Below, piece by piece: positions 47,682 through 57,194 of a stretch of 64,000 nucleotides of DNA; the stretch's first letter is position 1, and every line of letters begins with the position of its first letter. Under the pieces are notes generated by a model. The model was not told the DNA's origin and made no database searches. It was given only the letters and a program-made list of their open reading frames with translations. This stretch comes from Candidatus Fibrimonadaceae bacterium (GTDB lineage: Bacteria; Fibrobacterota; Fibrobacteria; Fibrobacterales; Fibrobacteraceae), in NCBI GenBank assembly GCA_031281345.1, contig JAITFN010000020.1, positions 1 through 64,000 on the forward strand, read 5' to 3'. The position numbers and the translations under genes were made by a program.

Positions 47682-49362
47682 TCTCTGTTCTACCGCTGTT
47701 TCTCTTTTCGCCAGCTTTTAGCAAATGGTAAAATAATGGGGCTGGCTTCAATAAATTTGATGTAAGTTCTGGGTGAAATTGGCAACCCACAAAAAAGGGA
47801 TGGTCTGTTATTTCCATAATATGCATTATGCAGTCTTGTTTAGCAGAATGGCCAGAAAATAGCATTCCGTTTTCTTCTATTTTGCTAACGTATCTGGGAT
47901 TAACTTCGTGGCGATGCCTGAATCTCTCTCTTATTATAGAAGCCCCATCGTAAATTTTTTCCACTAAAGAACCTTTTTTCAAAAAAACATCGTGCCCGCC
48001 TTTTCTGAGCATTCCGTCTAAAACTTTAACATATTCTGGACCTGGCAAATATGCAATAACAGGTTCTTTTACCTCTATGCCCTCAGATTCAACTTCCACA
48101 GTGCCGGCAAGTGGTAAGCCGCATTTATGGCGAGCAAATTCCACAACCGCAAGCTGCATTCCATATCCAATTCCAAGAAAAGGAATTTTCATTTCGCGAG
48201 CCGCATGTATAACAGAAATTTTCCCTTCCATTCCACGCCTCCCCAAACCGCTCGGCACTATCACAGCATCAACATCTGCAAGCTGGTTTTTTATGTATTC
48301 CAAATTATTTGTATTTTCAGATTTTTCAAGAAGTTCTGTGTCTATCATTTTCAAATTGCAAGAGAGGTTCAAATGCGTAGCGGCGTGATTTATAGCTTCT
48401 CTAATGCTTGCGTAAGAATCTTCCAGCTTGGTATATTTTCCGCACAGAGCAATTTTCAGAGTTTTCTTAGGTTCTTTGTAATTTTTTTTGCTAACCTCAA
48501 CAAGGCGTTTCCACTCGTTCATTCTAGGCGAATTTGCTCCGGCCAGTTTTAATTTTTTAAATATTATGTCTAAAATTCCCTCTTCTTGAAAGCCAAGCGG
48601 AATTTCATAAACAGATTTCACATCTAATTCTGATATAACATTTTTGCTGGGAATATTTCCGTAAAGCGCAATTTTCTCTTTGATTTTTGGAGTTAGCTGC
48701 TTGCTGCAACGGCCTATTATTATATCTGGGTAAATTCCCTTTTCATTCAAATCACGAACAGACATTTGCGTTGGTTTTGATTTTTGCTCTTGAGTTCCTG
48801 TTGGAATTGGAACATAAGTTAAATGCGCAAAAAGACATTTGTCTGGTCCCACTATGTGCGAAAGCTGGCGTGCCGCTTCTATGTAAAACTCATTTTCCAA
48901 ATCTCCCACCGTGCCGCCAATTTCAACAAGCAATATATCTGCATTTTCTTTGCTAGAAATTCTAAAAAAATGGTCTTTTATAACATCGGTCACGTGTGGA
49001 ATGAATTGAATTGTTGTACCAGCATAAACACCCTGCTTTTCCCTCTCCACCAAGGTAGAGAACACCTTGCCCATAGTTAAGTTCCATTCAGATTTGGCAT
49101 TTATTCCCAAAAAACGCTCATAATGACCAAAGTCCATATCAACTTCGCCACCATCGTCTAAAACAAAAACCTCGCCGTGCTCAATTGGGTTCATAGTGCC
49201 GGGGTCAACATTCAAATAGCCATCGCATTTCACCGGAATCACGCGAAAACGAGAGAGCAATGCACCTATGGATGCTGCTGCCACTCCTTTGCCAAGACCA
49301 GACAAAACCCCACCTGTGATGAAAATAAATTTGCTCTTTCCATTGTAACAGCTATCACTCAT
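47674..49362 (-). CDS. pyrG: CTP synthase with degenerate glutaminase active site
   Basis: Makes CTP from UTP, ATP and a nitrogen donor. The synthetase half is intact (FITGGVLSGLGKG, DPGTMNPIEHGEVFV, DFGHYERFLG, VEIGGTVGDLE). The glutaminase half is not: where the family has GICLGMQ with the nucleophile Cys, this protein reads GIGYGMQ (about residue 390), and PGGFGxRG is PSGLGRRG; only the HPE of the triad remains. It may therefore use free ammonia. ATG 49362 (MSDSCYNGKSKF) fits the family N-terminus; an upstream ATG at 49398 overlaps the comM end and adds 12 residues. Length 562, near normal. Confidence 0.93.
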   Translation of the reverse strand: MSDSCYNGKSKFIFITGGVLSGLGKGVAAASIGALLSRFRVIPVKCDGYLNVDPGTMNPIEHGEVFVLDDGGEVDMDFGHYERFLGINAKSEWNLTMGKVFSTLVEREKQGVYAGTTIQFIPHVTDVIKDHFFRISSKENADILLVEIGGTVGDLENEFYIEAARQLSHIVGPDKCLFAHLTYVPIPTGTQEQKSKPTQMSVRDLNEKGIYPDIIIGRCSKQLTPKIKEKIALYGNIPSKNVISELDVKSVYEIPLGFQEEGILDIIFKKLKLAGANSPRMNEWKRLVEVSKKNYKEPKKTLKIALCGKYTKLEDSYASIREAINHAATHLNLSCNLKMIDTELLEKSENTNNLEYIKNQLADVDAVIVPSGLGRRGMEGKISVIHAAREMKIPFLGIGYGMQLAVVEFARHKCGLPLAGTVEVESEGIEVKEPVIAYLPGPEYVKVLDGMLRKGGHDVFLKKGSLVEKIYDGASIIRERFRHRHEVNPRYVSKIEENGMLFSGHSAKQDCIMHIMEITDHPFFVGCQFHPELTSNLLKPAPLFYHLLKAGEKRNSGRTENE

Positions 49363-49385
49363 ATAAAATCCAAAAGTAGAAAATA

Positions 49386-50915
49386 TCAATCTATCCATGC
49401 AGTCTCCAAGGCTCTGTACTGAATGGCCTCTGCAAGGTCTGCTCTCTCTACCCTGCTGCTACGTCTCAAATCCGCAATGGTGCGGGCAACTTTCAGCATT
49501 CTGTCGTAACCTCTGTGACTCATTCGCCATTTTTCCGCTGCTTTCATCGCAAAATTTTCTGATTCGCTTTCCCAAAAAAGAATGTCTTTAATGGTTTTGC
49601 CATCTAAATGCCCATTGCGAAAAATTTTTCTCCCACCAAGCCGATTCTCCTGAATTTCGCAAGCTGCTTCAACACGTTTTTGTATTTCCTCTGAACTTTC
49701 GCCGCCTCCGCTCAATCTGTTTTCGTCTATTGGAACAGAGGGAACCGACACTTGAAGGTCTATTCTGTCTAACAAGGGGCCAGATACCTTAGCTCTGTAG
49801 CGTTTTATGGTTTCGGGCATACAGCGGCAATCTCTGCGTTTATCCATTGCATAACCACAAGGGCAAGGATTCATAGCTGCACCCAAAACAAAATTTGCTG
49901 GAAAGTTTATACTGCCTCTAGCTCTGTTCAAACGAATTATGCCCTCTTCCAAAGGCTGCCTCAAGCTCTCCAATGCCGTTCGCTGAAACTCCGGCAACTC
50001 ATCCAAAAAAAGAACCCCGTTGTGCGCAAGGCTTGCCTCGCCTGGTCTGAGCTTCATTCCGCCAACAAGAGAGGCAACAGTTGCCGTGTGATGTGGCGAC
50101 CTAAAAGGGCGGCTTTTCATCAAGCCTTCACTGAAATTAAAAGTTCCTGCACACGAGTGTATTATTGTGCTCTCTAAAGATTCGCTTTGGCGCATAGCTG
50201 GCAAAATGCCCGGCAAACAACGAGCAGAAAGAGTTTTTCCAGAACCCGGCGAGCCCACCAAAAGAAAATTATGTGCTCCGGCTGCGGAAATTTCAAGAGC
50301 GCGTTTAACATTTGCCATTCCATACACTTGAGAAAAATCTGGGATTTTGTTTTGGGCTGCAGAGACAGAACCACATTCTGGGTAGGAACAATAAACCCGT
50401 TCAGGTCTCTGCAACCCGTTTAAACATTCTTCCAAGGTCTTTGGTGCTATAACTTTAAGCCTTTCCACGCAAGTTGCTTCCTGTGCATTTTCGTGAGGAA
50501 CAACGAGAACAGTTTGCGGCGCGCTACGGGCAAGATTTGCCGCAACCGCCAAAACTCCGTGAACAGGGCGCAGTTTGCCGTCCAAAGAAAGTTCGCCCAA
50601 AAACAAAAAATTTTCAAGCTCATTAACTACAATTTGTTCCGTTGCAGTTAGTATTCCAATAGCAAGCCCAAGGTCAAAAGCAGCACCTTCCTTGCGCAAA
50701 TCCGCAGGCGACATATTCACGGTCATTCTGGTGGAGCAACCGTAAAATCCGCAACTTCGCATAGCGGCAACCACCCGCTCCCTTGCCTCGCGCACGGCAT
50801 TATCTGGCAAACCCACAAGCGAAAACCCTGGGAGCCCTGAAGTGCTATCCACCTCTATTTCCACAGGGATTGCCTCTATGCCGCGGAGTGCCGCACTTTT
50901 TATTCTTTGGAACAT
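49386..50915 (-). CDS. comM: ComM/YifB-type Mg-chelatase-like AAA+ ATPase
   Basis: A 509-residue hexameric helicase family protein; ComM supports branch migration during natural transformation. Layout: N-terminal Lon-like fold (SLVGLPDNAVREARERV, VNMSPADLRKEGAAFDL), Walker A VGSPGSGKT, RPFRSPHHTAT, Walker B LFLDELPEF, zinc-like MNPCPCG...DCRC, and a C-terminal helical domain. The ATG at 50915 shares bases with the upstream spoVG stop (TAATG), so translation is coupled; the longer open frame to 50954 lies inside spoVG. Confidence 0.93.
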   Translation of the reverse strand: MFQRIKSAALRGIEAIPVEIEVDSTSGLPGFSLVGLPDNAVREARERVVAAMRSCGFYGCSTRMTVNMSPADLRKEGAAFDLGLAIGILTATEQIVVNELENFLFLGELSLDGKLRPVHGVLAVAANLARSAPQTVLVVPHENAQEATCVERLKVIAPKTLEECLNGLQRPERVYCSYPECGSVSAAQNKIPDFSQVYGMANVKRALEISAAGAHNFLLVGSPGSGKTLSARCLPGILPAMRQSESLESTIIHSCAGTFNFSEGLMKSRPFRSPHHTATVASLVGGMKLRPGEASLAHNGVLFLDELPEFQRTALESLRQPLEEGIIRLNRARGSINFPANFVLGAAMNPCPCGYAMDKRRDCRCMPETIKRYRAKVSGPLLDRIDLQVSVPSVPIDENRLSGGGESSEEIQKRVEAACEIQENRLGGRKIFRNGHLDGKTIKDILFWESESENFAMKAAEKWRMSHRGYDRMLKVARTIADLRRSSRVERADLAEAIQYRALETAWID

Positions 50916-51214
50916 TATGCAGCGGCAATCTCTTGATATTTCTCCAATATGCACTGCTCAATATGCTCGCGCAATTCCTTGTTCAGCGGATAGTAAATTG
51001 AGTGGTAATCCTCTTCTTTGTTGCGCGGGTCAATCGGATAAGAAACAAAAAATCCGTTCACACCGTCCACAACTCTAAGCCCCGTGAGCTGGAGTTGCTC
51101 ATTTAGAGTTACCCTCGCAAAAGCTTTTGTTTTTCCACTGGACTCTTTGAAAGGATAAACTTGCACACCCGTGCACGTAAGTACATCAAAGAAAGATTTA
51201 GATTCTTTTTTCAT
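50915..51214 (-). CDS. spoVG: SpoVG family regulator
   Basis: A 99-residue SpoVG-type protein, in other bacteria a site-specific DNA/RNA-binding regulator. It has VQVYPF, KAFARVTLNEQLQLTGLRVVDGVNGFFVSYP and a C-terminal helical tail, matching the family. ATG 51214 has AGAGG 6 nt upstream; the longer open frame to 51277 runs into the promoter region. It leads the comM gene by a TAATG junction. A TTTATTATAG stretch upstream may be its -10 region. Confidence 0.85.
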   Translation of the reverse strand: MKKESKSFFDVLTCTGVQVYPFKESSGKTKAFARVTLNEQLQLTGLRVVDGVNGFFVSYPIDPRNKEEDYHSIYYPLNKELREHIEQCILEKYQEIAAA

Positions 51215-51377
51215 GAGAAACCTCTTGTTGTATTTTCTATAATAAAGACAATTTCCGTGCCAAGCAAAAAAACGCATTTCCGAGTTAATTTCGCAGTTTT
51301 AAAGTGTCTAAAAAATGTTTAAACAGTGTTTAAACACATTTTGGACAGTTACATTTCCATTACAAATCGGTTAAGAA

Positions 51378-51388
51378 TTTTCTATATT
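51378..51388 (+). promoter_or_regulatory. Putative -10 element (TTTTCTATATT) of phosphoesterase lipoprotein
   Basis: Followed by an 18-nt leader with AGGAGG before ATG 51407, i.e. a leadered use of the motif. Confidence 0.55.
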
Positions 51389-51406
51389 AAAATTAGGAGG
51401 CATATT

Positions 51407-53158
51407 ATGAAATATAAGTGCTGGTATCTATTTTTCGCTAGTCTGTTGGCTATTGCCTGCAATAGTAGTAATAATGCTCCCGAACAAAATGTTGACATTT
51501 CTTCGTCTTCTGATATTGCAGTAGAGCCTTCAAGCAGTAGCGATGCCTCCTCTAGTAGTGCCGTTGCAAGCAGCAATTCCAATAGCTCTATAAGTTCCAG
51601 CAGTTCCGTAAGCACAGTATCTAGCTCCAGTTTTAGCGATGGCATATCTAGCAGCGGTGAGTCTAGCAGTAGCCTTGCCGCAAGCAGCAGTTCTGCGAAT
51701 GTATCTGCGTCTAGCTCTAGCGGTGGGGTGTCTAGCAGCAGAGGGTCTAGCAGTAGTGTGGCTGTAGCTGGTAGTAGCGGCTCTCTGTCTTACGGAACAA
51801 AGTTCGCTCCAGAAATGCACGGGCTAACACCAGGGGCAACCACAGCAAGCGTAAATCTCAATTGGATTTCAGATAGAAACAGCAGCAACAGCAAAACAGA
51901 AGTTCGCCTTTTAAATGCAACCGGCGGCCTTGTAAAAACTTTTACTGGAACAACAGCAAACGCTGCAACAGGCAAGTCTCATCATAAAGCTACCCTTACC
52001 GACTTAACTCCAAATACTGTTTACAAATACTCCGTATCAAATAACGGTACAGACTGGAGCTATGACTATAACTACAAAACTCCCCCCTCTGGCAGTGTTT
52101 TCACATTTGCAGTAGTGTCAGATCCACAAGTTACCACCGGCGATCAAGATGCTAATACCAAACCAACACCTATCACTACTACTGCTCTGGCTTGGAAAGA
52201 TATTGTCAGCAAAATAGCCGCAAAAGAAGCTACATTCATACTTTCCTCAGGCGACCAAGTTGACGGTGGAATAACCTATAAAGAAGACGAATACAAAGTA
52301 TTCTTTGCTCCAGAGCCATTACGCAACATTCCTTTTGCTCCTGTAGTTGGCAACCACGATTTGCACACCCAATACTTCCATCATTTCAATATGCCTAATT
52401 TGAATTCTTCTAGCAATATGTATAGCGGTACCGCAGGCAGTTATTACTATCTCTATAACAACCTCCTTATTGTAGCATTAAATACAGGTTATTCTCAAAC
52501 AAGCAGTAATATAGCAGCAGCCATAGCAGAATATAAGAAGGTTATTGAAGCCGCAAAAACTGCCCATTCTGGAAAATACGATTGGCTTATAGTTCAGCAC
52601 CATAAATCCACCACAAGCATTTCTGCCCATTCCGCAGACGAAGATATTGGGTTTCTCATAGAAGGTGGTTTGGAAAAGCTGATGACAGACCAAGGCGTGG
52701 ACTTAGTTATCGCTGGGCACGACCACGTACACGTTATGAGCCATCTTATGAAATGGGACGACACCAAGAAATATAGCGTTAGGAGTACAGATAAAGGTAC
52801 CACATATTTAACACTTACAACTGCAAGCGGAATAAAATTCTACCCCCCCTTCTATCTTCTTGAGGAAGGTCAGCAGAATGCTGGACCATTTACTGAGAAT
52901 TACCCTGTGCTTGTAAATGGACAAAAAGGAGCTTCGAATTTAAGAAAAGCCTCTTCTATAACGAGTACCAAAGTGGACACAAACTATATTCCATTGTCAA
53001 CAAAGTTTTACGTGCAAAAAAGCAATAGCAATTTCTTTCCTAACTACACGCCTAATTACACCATATTTGAGGTAAATGGCAAAACCATTAAAGCAACAAC
53101 TTATACCGTGGAAAATAAAGTGGTAAATGAAGTTACCCTAACTCCAAAAGGAAGATAA
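51407..53158 (+). CDS. Lipoprotein metallophosphoesterase with purple-acid-phosphatase-like Fn3 domain
   Basis: A 583-residue lipoprotein (lipobox LLAIAC). A Ser-rich stretch (about 25-128) is followed by an Fn3-like N-domain (about 140-225; APEMHGLTPGATTASVNLNW...NTVYKYSVSNNGTDWSYDYNY) and a calcineurin-like phosphoesterase domain with the metal-binding blocks VVSDPQVT, LSSGDQVDGG, VVGNHDLH, IVQHHKS and IAGHDHVH. The order is that of bacterial purple-acid-phosphatase-like enzymes that release phosphate outside the cell. AGGAGG lies 6 nt before ATG 51407; the upstream extension to 51326 crosses the promoter and is rejected. Confidence 0.85.
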   Translation: MKYKCWYLFFASLLAIACNSSNNAPEQNVDISSSSDIAVEPSSSSDASSSSAVASSNSNSSISSSSSVSTVSSSSFSDGISSSGESSSSLAASSSSANVSASSSSGGVSSSRGSSSSVAVAGSSGSLSYGTKFAPEMHGLTPGATTASVNLNWISDRNSSNSKTEVRLLNATGGLVKTFTGTTANAATGKSHHKATLTDLTPNTVYKYSVSNNGTDWSYDYNYKTPPSGSVFTFAVVSDPQVTTGDQDANTKPTPITTTALAWKDIVSKIAAKEATFILSSGDQVDGGITYKEDEYKVFFAPEPLRNIPFAPVVGNHDLHTQYFHHFNMPNLNSSSNMYSGTAGSYYYLYNNLLIVALNTGYSQTSSNIAAAIAEYKKVIEAAKTAHSGKYDWLIVQHHKSTTSISAHSADEDIGFLIEGGLEKLMTDQGVDLVIAGHDHVHVMSHLMKWDDTKKYSVRSTDKGTTYLTLTTASGIKFYPPFYLLEEGQQNAGPFTENYPVLVNGQKGASNLRKASSITSTKVDTNYIPLSTKFYVQKSNSNFFPNYTPNYTIFEVNGKTIKATTYTVENKVVNEVTLTPKGR

Positions 53159-53187
53159 TTGTATTTTCATTTCTATAGTAGGGGGAA

Positions 53188-53198
53188 TTTTCTATATT
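53188..53198 (+). promoter_or_regulatory. Putative -10 element (TTTTCTATATT) of double GT2-TPR gene
   Basis: Perfect copy ending 7 nt before ATG 53206 (4 nt before GTG 53203). Confidence 0.55.
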
Positions 53199-53205
53199 AG
53201 ATGTG

Positions 53206-55638
53206 ATGCCTTTTGGAACCATAAAACAACCTCTGCCCTGTGTTGGTAAAAGAAACACCCTCTCTATTTGCATGATTGTTAAAAACGAAGAAGCAAATAT
53301 AGCACGTGCCATTCAAAGTTTTTTACCTTTTGCAGACGAAATTGTTGTAAACGATACAGGCTCTAGCGACAGAACCATTGAAATTGTAAATTCATTTCCA
53401 AAAACTGTTTTAATGCAATCCGAGTGGATTGGAGATTTTTCACATTCACGCAATTTGAGTTTTGAAAAAGCCACCTGCCCTTGGATTTTATGGATGGACG
53501 CAGACGACTACGTTCCACCAGACCAAGTAAAATCTTTCCTCAACTTAAAAACCACACCGCTAGACCGTATGATTTCTTTTACCGTTTGCAACACAGAAGA
53601 TGGCAAGCCAACGGGACTGAGGTTCATGCAAGCGAGAATGTTCCCCAACCACCCAAAAATGCGCTTTGAAGGGCGCATACACGAAAGCGTGATAAATGCG
53701 GCAGCTAATTTGGGTTTAAATGTTGTGAACACAAATATTTTAATTTGGCACATGGGCTACGAAACAATAGAAATCCGTCAAAAAAAAGCAAAGAGGAATT
53801 TGGAAATTCAACTGGCAGACCCAGAGCAAGAAAAGCGCATAGAAGGCTTGCTAGAGTTGGGCGATTCCTATTCCGTGCTAAAAGATTTGGACAAAGCAAT
53901 AGAATATTACAGACGAGCCTCAGAGTTTCCCTGCCCTTCCGAACAACTGCCTCTCAAAAATGGTTCTATGAACAAACTTGGGCGGCACTTAGCTTTGCAA
54001 AATAAATATGAAGAAGCAAAAGAAGTTTTTGAAAAATGCATAAAGCAATTCCCAAAAAATGAAGAAGCGTATTTTTGCATGGCAACAGTTTTAATGACAC
54101 AACAAAAAATAAAAGAGAGCATGCCATATTTTAGAAAAGTATTAACCTTAAAACCAGAGGTTTCAAGCAACGGATCAAATTATTTCATAATAAAACTAGG
54201 CGCACTAAAATATTTGAGCAACTGGGAATTTGAGGAAGGAAATTTTAAGCTCTCAAAAAATTATGCAGAAGAAATGCTAAAAGAAGATAAAGGCAATCAA
54301 GAAGCAAAACTTTTGCTAGAGCGAGCACATAACGCATTGCATAGCAAAAACGATAAACGCCCTTTGCTCTCTCTTTGCATGATTGTTAAAAACGAAGAAA
54401 AAAATATAGGCGAATGCCTTAAATCTGCCAAAGACCTAGCAGACGAAATTATAGTAACAGATACAGGCTCAATTGATAAAACCATTGAAATAGCAAAGAG
54501 CTATGGTGCAAGAATAGAGCATTTTGAGTGGACAAAAGATTTTTCTGCAGCGAGGAATTATTGCATTTCAAAAGCCACTAGCCGCTGGATAATTTGGATA
54601 GATGCAGACGATAGATTGCCAGAGAGAACTGTCAAGGAATTTCGCAAAATGCTGAGCAAAGAAACTCCCAACAAAGCTTTCTATTTTGAAGTCCGCGATA
54701 ACAGAGGTACAAAATTTTTGCAAATAAGGGCATTCCCAAACAAAGAGCAAATAAAATTTGAAGGTCGCATACACGAGCAAATTTTGCCAAGCATTCGCAA
54801 ATTAGGGCTTACAGAAGTTAAATTGCCTTTAGAAATTATCCACACCGGATACGATGACCACGAGGTTTTAAAACAAAAGCAACTGCGCAATTTGGAACTT
54901 TTCAAGGAGCAATTCCCAGATGAAAAAGGAATGAATGCGCTTGATATGTACCATTACGGAACTTGCTACAGCATTCTGGGCGAATATGATAATGCGCTTA
55001 AATGGCTTAGGGAATCTTTAATAGCGGCAAAGGTTCAAGGCTACAACGAATTGCTTGTGCTTTTGCCCCACGATATAGCGAGCATTTTAGAGCAACAGGG
55101 CGATTTGGAAGGCGCACTTGAAACGCTGGAACTCTCTTTAAACGAAAATATGCATTTTGAACCAACAATGCTCAAAAAAGCTCAACTTTTGGGAATGCTG
55201 GGGAAAAATGAAGATGCGGTAAAATTGTTTGGCTACTGCGCTGTTCTCATTCCAAGAACAAGTGCTCTGCCGGCTAACATCGCACAAATTAGGGTGAACT
55301 CTTTGCAGTTTTTAGCGGAATACTGGAAAAAAACCGAGCATATTCCCATTGCAATAGAAATTCTCAAAATTCTTAAAAACATGATGCTAGAAATGCCATA
55401 TAATCCCCTTTCCTTGGCAGAAATTTACATAGCACGGGATAAGGCGGTTGAAGCCCTTGATAATTTGGAATTTTTGAAAAAAGACTTGGAGAACACACCT
55501 GAATTCGCATTTCTCTACGGCCAAGCCTTGGTACTCACAAACAATATCCAAGAGGCGATAAAGGTAGTTTCAACTGCAAAAGAGACATTTCCGCAAAACG
55601 AAGACCTTGCAAAGCTGGCAAATGCAATGGGAATCTAA
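53206..55638 (+). CDS. Double GT2 glycosyltransferase with TPR repeats
   Basis: An 810-residue soluble protein containing two homologous halves. Each begins with a GT2 domain of the SunS/TPR-glycosyltransferase type: LSICMIVKNEEANI...NDTGSSDRT...WMDADDYVP (about 18-110) and LSLCMIVKNEEKNI...TDTGSIDKT...WIDADDRLP (about 385-480). Each is followed by tetratricopeptide-like helices (DLDKAIEYYRRA, EEAKEVFEKC; EYDNALKWLRES, GNNEDAVKLF-like). Such proteins glycosylate proteins or build surface glycans; the acceptor is unknown. A tandem internal duplication is evident. A GTG at 53203 is an alternative start. Confidence 0.85.
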   Translation: MPFGTIKQPLPCVGKRNTLSICMIVKNEEANIARAIQSFLPFADEIVVNDTGSSDRTIEIVNSFPKTVLMQSEWIGDFSHSRNLSFEKATCPWILWMDADDYVPPDQVKSFLNLKTTPLDRMISFTVCNTEDGKPTGLRFMQARMFPNHPKMRFEGRIHESVINAAANLGLNVVNTNILIWHMGYETIEIRQKKAKRNLEIQLADPEQEKRIEGLLELGDSYSVLKDLDKAIEYYRRASEFPCPSEQLPLKNGSMNKLGRHLALQNKYEEAKEVFEKCIKQFPKNEEAYFCMATVLMTQQKIKESMPYFRKVLTLKPEVSSNGSNYFIIKLGALKYLSNWEFEEGNFKLSKNYAEEMLKEDKGNQEAKLLLERAHNALHSKNDKRPLLSLCMIVKNEEKNIGECLKSAKDLADEIIVTDTGSIDKTIEIAKSYGARIEHFEWTKDFSAARNYCISKATSRWIIWIDADDRLPERTVKEFRKMLSKETPNKAFYFEVRDNRGTKFLQIRAFPNKEQIKFEGRIHEQILPSIRKLGLTEVKLPLEIIHTGYDDHEVLKQKQLRNLELFKEQFPDEKGMNALDMYHYGTCYSILGEYDNALKWLRESLIAAKVQGYNELLVLLPHDIASILEQQGDLEGALETLELSLNENMHFEPTMLKKAQLLGMLGKNEDAVKLFGYCAVLIPRTSALPANIAQIRVNSLQFLAEYWKKTEHIPIAIEILKILKNMMLEMPYNPLSLAEIYIARDKAVEALDNLEFLKKDLENTPEFAFLYGQALVLTNNIQEAIKVVSTAKETFPQNEDLAKLANAMGI

Positions 55639-55641
55639 TCT

Positions 55642-55652
55642 TTTACTATATT
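55642..55652 (+). promoter_or_regulatory. Putative -10 element (TTTACTATATT) of first GH8 gene
   Basis: Followed by a 32-nt leader with AAAGGGGG ahead of ATG 55685. Confidence 0.5.
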
Positions 55653-55684
55653 AATACAGTAGTGATTTTTAAAGGGGGTTCTTT

Positions 55685-57124
55685 ATGAATAAGGCGGTTT
55701 TCGCAACAATCCTGTGTTGTTTTGCGTTTTTCTCGTTTGCAAGCGGTGCGGTTAATTACCCTTATCCGCAAGAGAGCAGTTATGGCAATGGAGCATCTAT
55801 AGTTACCACTAGCGGGGCATCTGATGCCCTAAAAACCAAATTTGAATGTTTTTTTGGCTCTCACTACGAGAATAGCAACGACAACACTATGGGCCGCATT
55901 AAGTTTGATGATACCCAATATACGGTTTCCGAAGGTATTGGATATGGCATGATAATGATGGTTTATTTCAGCGATGCTTCCAGAAGCTATCAAGCCGAGT
56001 TCGACAGGCTTTGGAAATATTACAATAGTTTTCTGAACCAAAACGGTCTTATGAACTGGAAAATCCAAGGTTTTACTACCGTGAATCAGAGAAATGCCGC
56101 TACCGATGCAGAATTTGACGTTGCTTTTGCTCTTGAAATGGCCTATTACCAGTTCGGAGACCAAAAATATCTAAACGATGCCCAAACTCTAATTGGAAAA
56201 ATAAAGCAACATGAAATGGAAACCGATGGTCTTCATAAACCCGGAGATATGTGGAACAGCAAAAGAAATCCCAGCTATGTTAGCCCCGCCGCCTTTGAGC
56301 TTTTTAAAAGGGTGGACAATTCTTTTTGGACAACTGCCATAACCAGAAACTATACATTGCTGAAAGCTAACCAAAATTCAACCACAGGGCTTCCTTCTGA
56401 CTGGAGCAACGATAACGGCAATCCCGTAGATAACAATGACTTTGGTTATGATGCCTCACGTGCCCCTTGGCGTTGGGCTTGGACTTATGCTTGGTACGGC
56501 CATTCCGATGCAAAAACATTGCTAGACAAACTTGCTGCTTGGGTAAGTACAAAAACCGCAACAAGCATTAATGGTGCAATAAATGTCAATGGTAATATGG
56601 GAGGCTGCTGCAACAACTCAACATTTATAGGGCCTTTGATGAATTCTATGCAAGTGGACGTTAAATATCAAACAAATATAAACAGTTATTGGACAACAAT
56701 GATTGGAAAAACCGAAAGCTCTTATTTCAACAAGGCTATGCAACTTTTAACCGGTCTTTTTGCAACTGGCAATATGCCAAACTTAAAAGCCTTGTCAGAA
56801 ACACCACCTAGTTCAAGTTCCGAGCCATCAAGTTCAAGCGAGGAAGCACCTTCTTCTAGCAGTAGCAGTGAAGACGAAACACCCATTGTTTTGCCGCAAA
56901 TTGTGCACAGCAATGCCCTTAACTCAGTTAATAACGGCGTGAATTTGCAAGTTGTTCGTGGTGCAAGTCTCAAAGTTTTTGACTTAAAAGGCAATATGGT
57001 ACGTTCACTGAAATTCACGAGGGGCAGCTATAATGTATCACTTGCAGACTTGCCAAAAGGCTTATATATTGTAAAAGTTCAATTTGGTAGCCAAAAAGAG
57101 ATATTAAGGGTGCCAATTAGATAA
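55685..57124 (+). CDS. Secreted GH8 endoglucanase/xylanase
   Basis: A 479-residue secreted enzyme of the (alpha/alpha)6-barrel family GH8 (cellulase, lichenase or xylanase). Signal peptide about 1-21 (ends SGA). The acid Glu lies in VSEGIGYGM (about 83) and the conserved Asp in ATDAEFDVAFAL (about 141). 'YDASRAPWRWA' is another family block. A Ser linker (about 375-400) leads to a C-terminal module (LKVFDLKGNMVRSLKF...LPKGLYIVKV) that resembles type IX secretion (type A) sorting domains. AAAGGGGG precedes the start. A second GH8 gene follows 70 bp downstream. Confidence 0.92.
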   Translation: MNKAVFATILCCFAFFSFASGAVNYPYPQESSYGNGASIVTTSGASDALKTKFECFFGSHYENSNDNTMGRIKFDDTQYTVSEGIGYGMIMMVYFSDASRSYQAEFDRLWKYYNSFLNQNGLMNWKIQGFTTVNQRNAATDAEFDVAFALEMAYYQFGDQKYLNDAQTLIGKIKQHEMETDGLHKPGDMWNSKRNPSYVSPAAFELFKRVDNSFWTTAITRNYTLLKANQNSTTGLPSDWSNDNGNPVDNNDFGYDASRAPWRWAWTYAWYGHSDAKTLLDKLAAWVSTKTATSINGAINVNGNMGGCCNNSTFIGPLMNSMQVDVKYQTNINSYWTTMIGKTESSYFNKAMQLLTGLFATGNMPNLKALSETPPSSSSEPSSSSEEAPSSSSSSEDETPIVLPQIVHSNALNSVNNGVNLQVVRGASLKVFDLKGNMVRSLKFTRGSYNVSLADLPKGLYIVKVQFGSQKEILRVPIR

Positions 57125-57194
57125 AAGATTACCCCATTTGCCTAAAATAATTTATATTTAATATAGGCAGTTTTAGCTTAAATGGGGTATCTCT

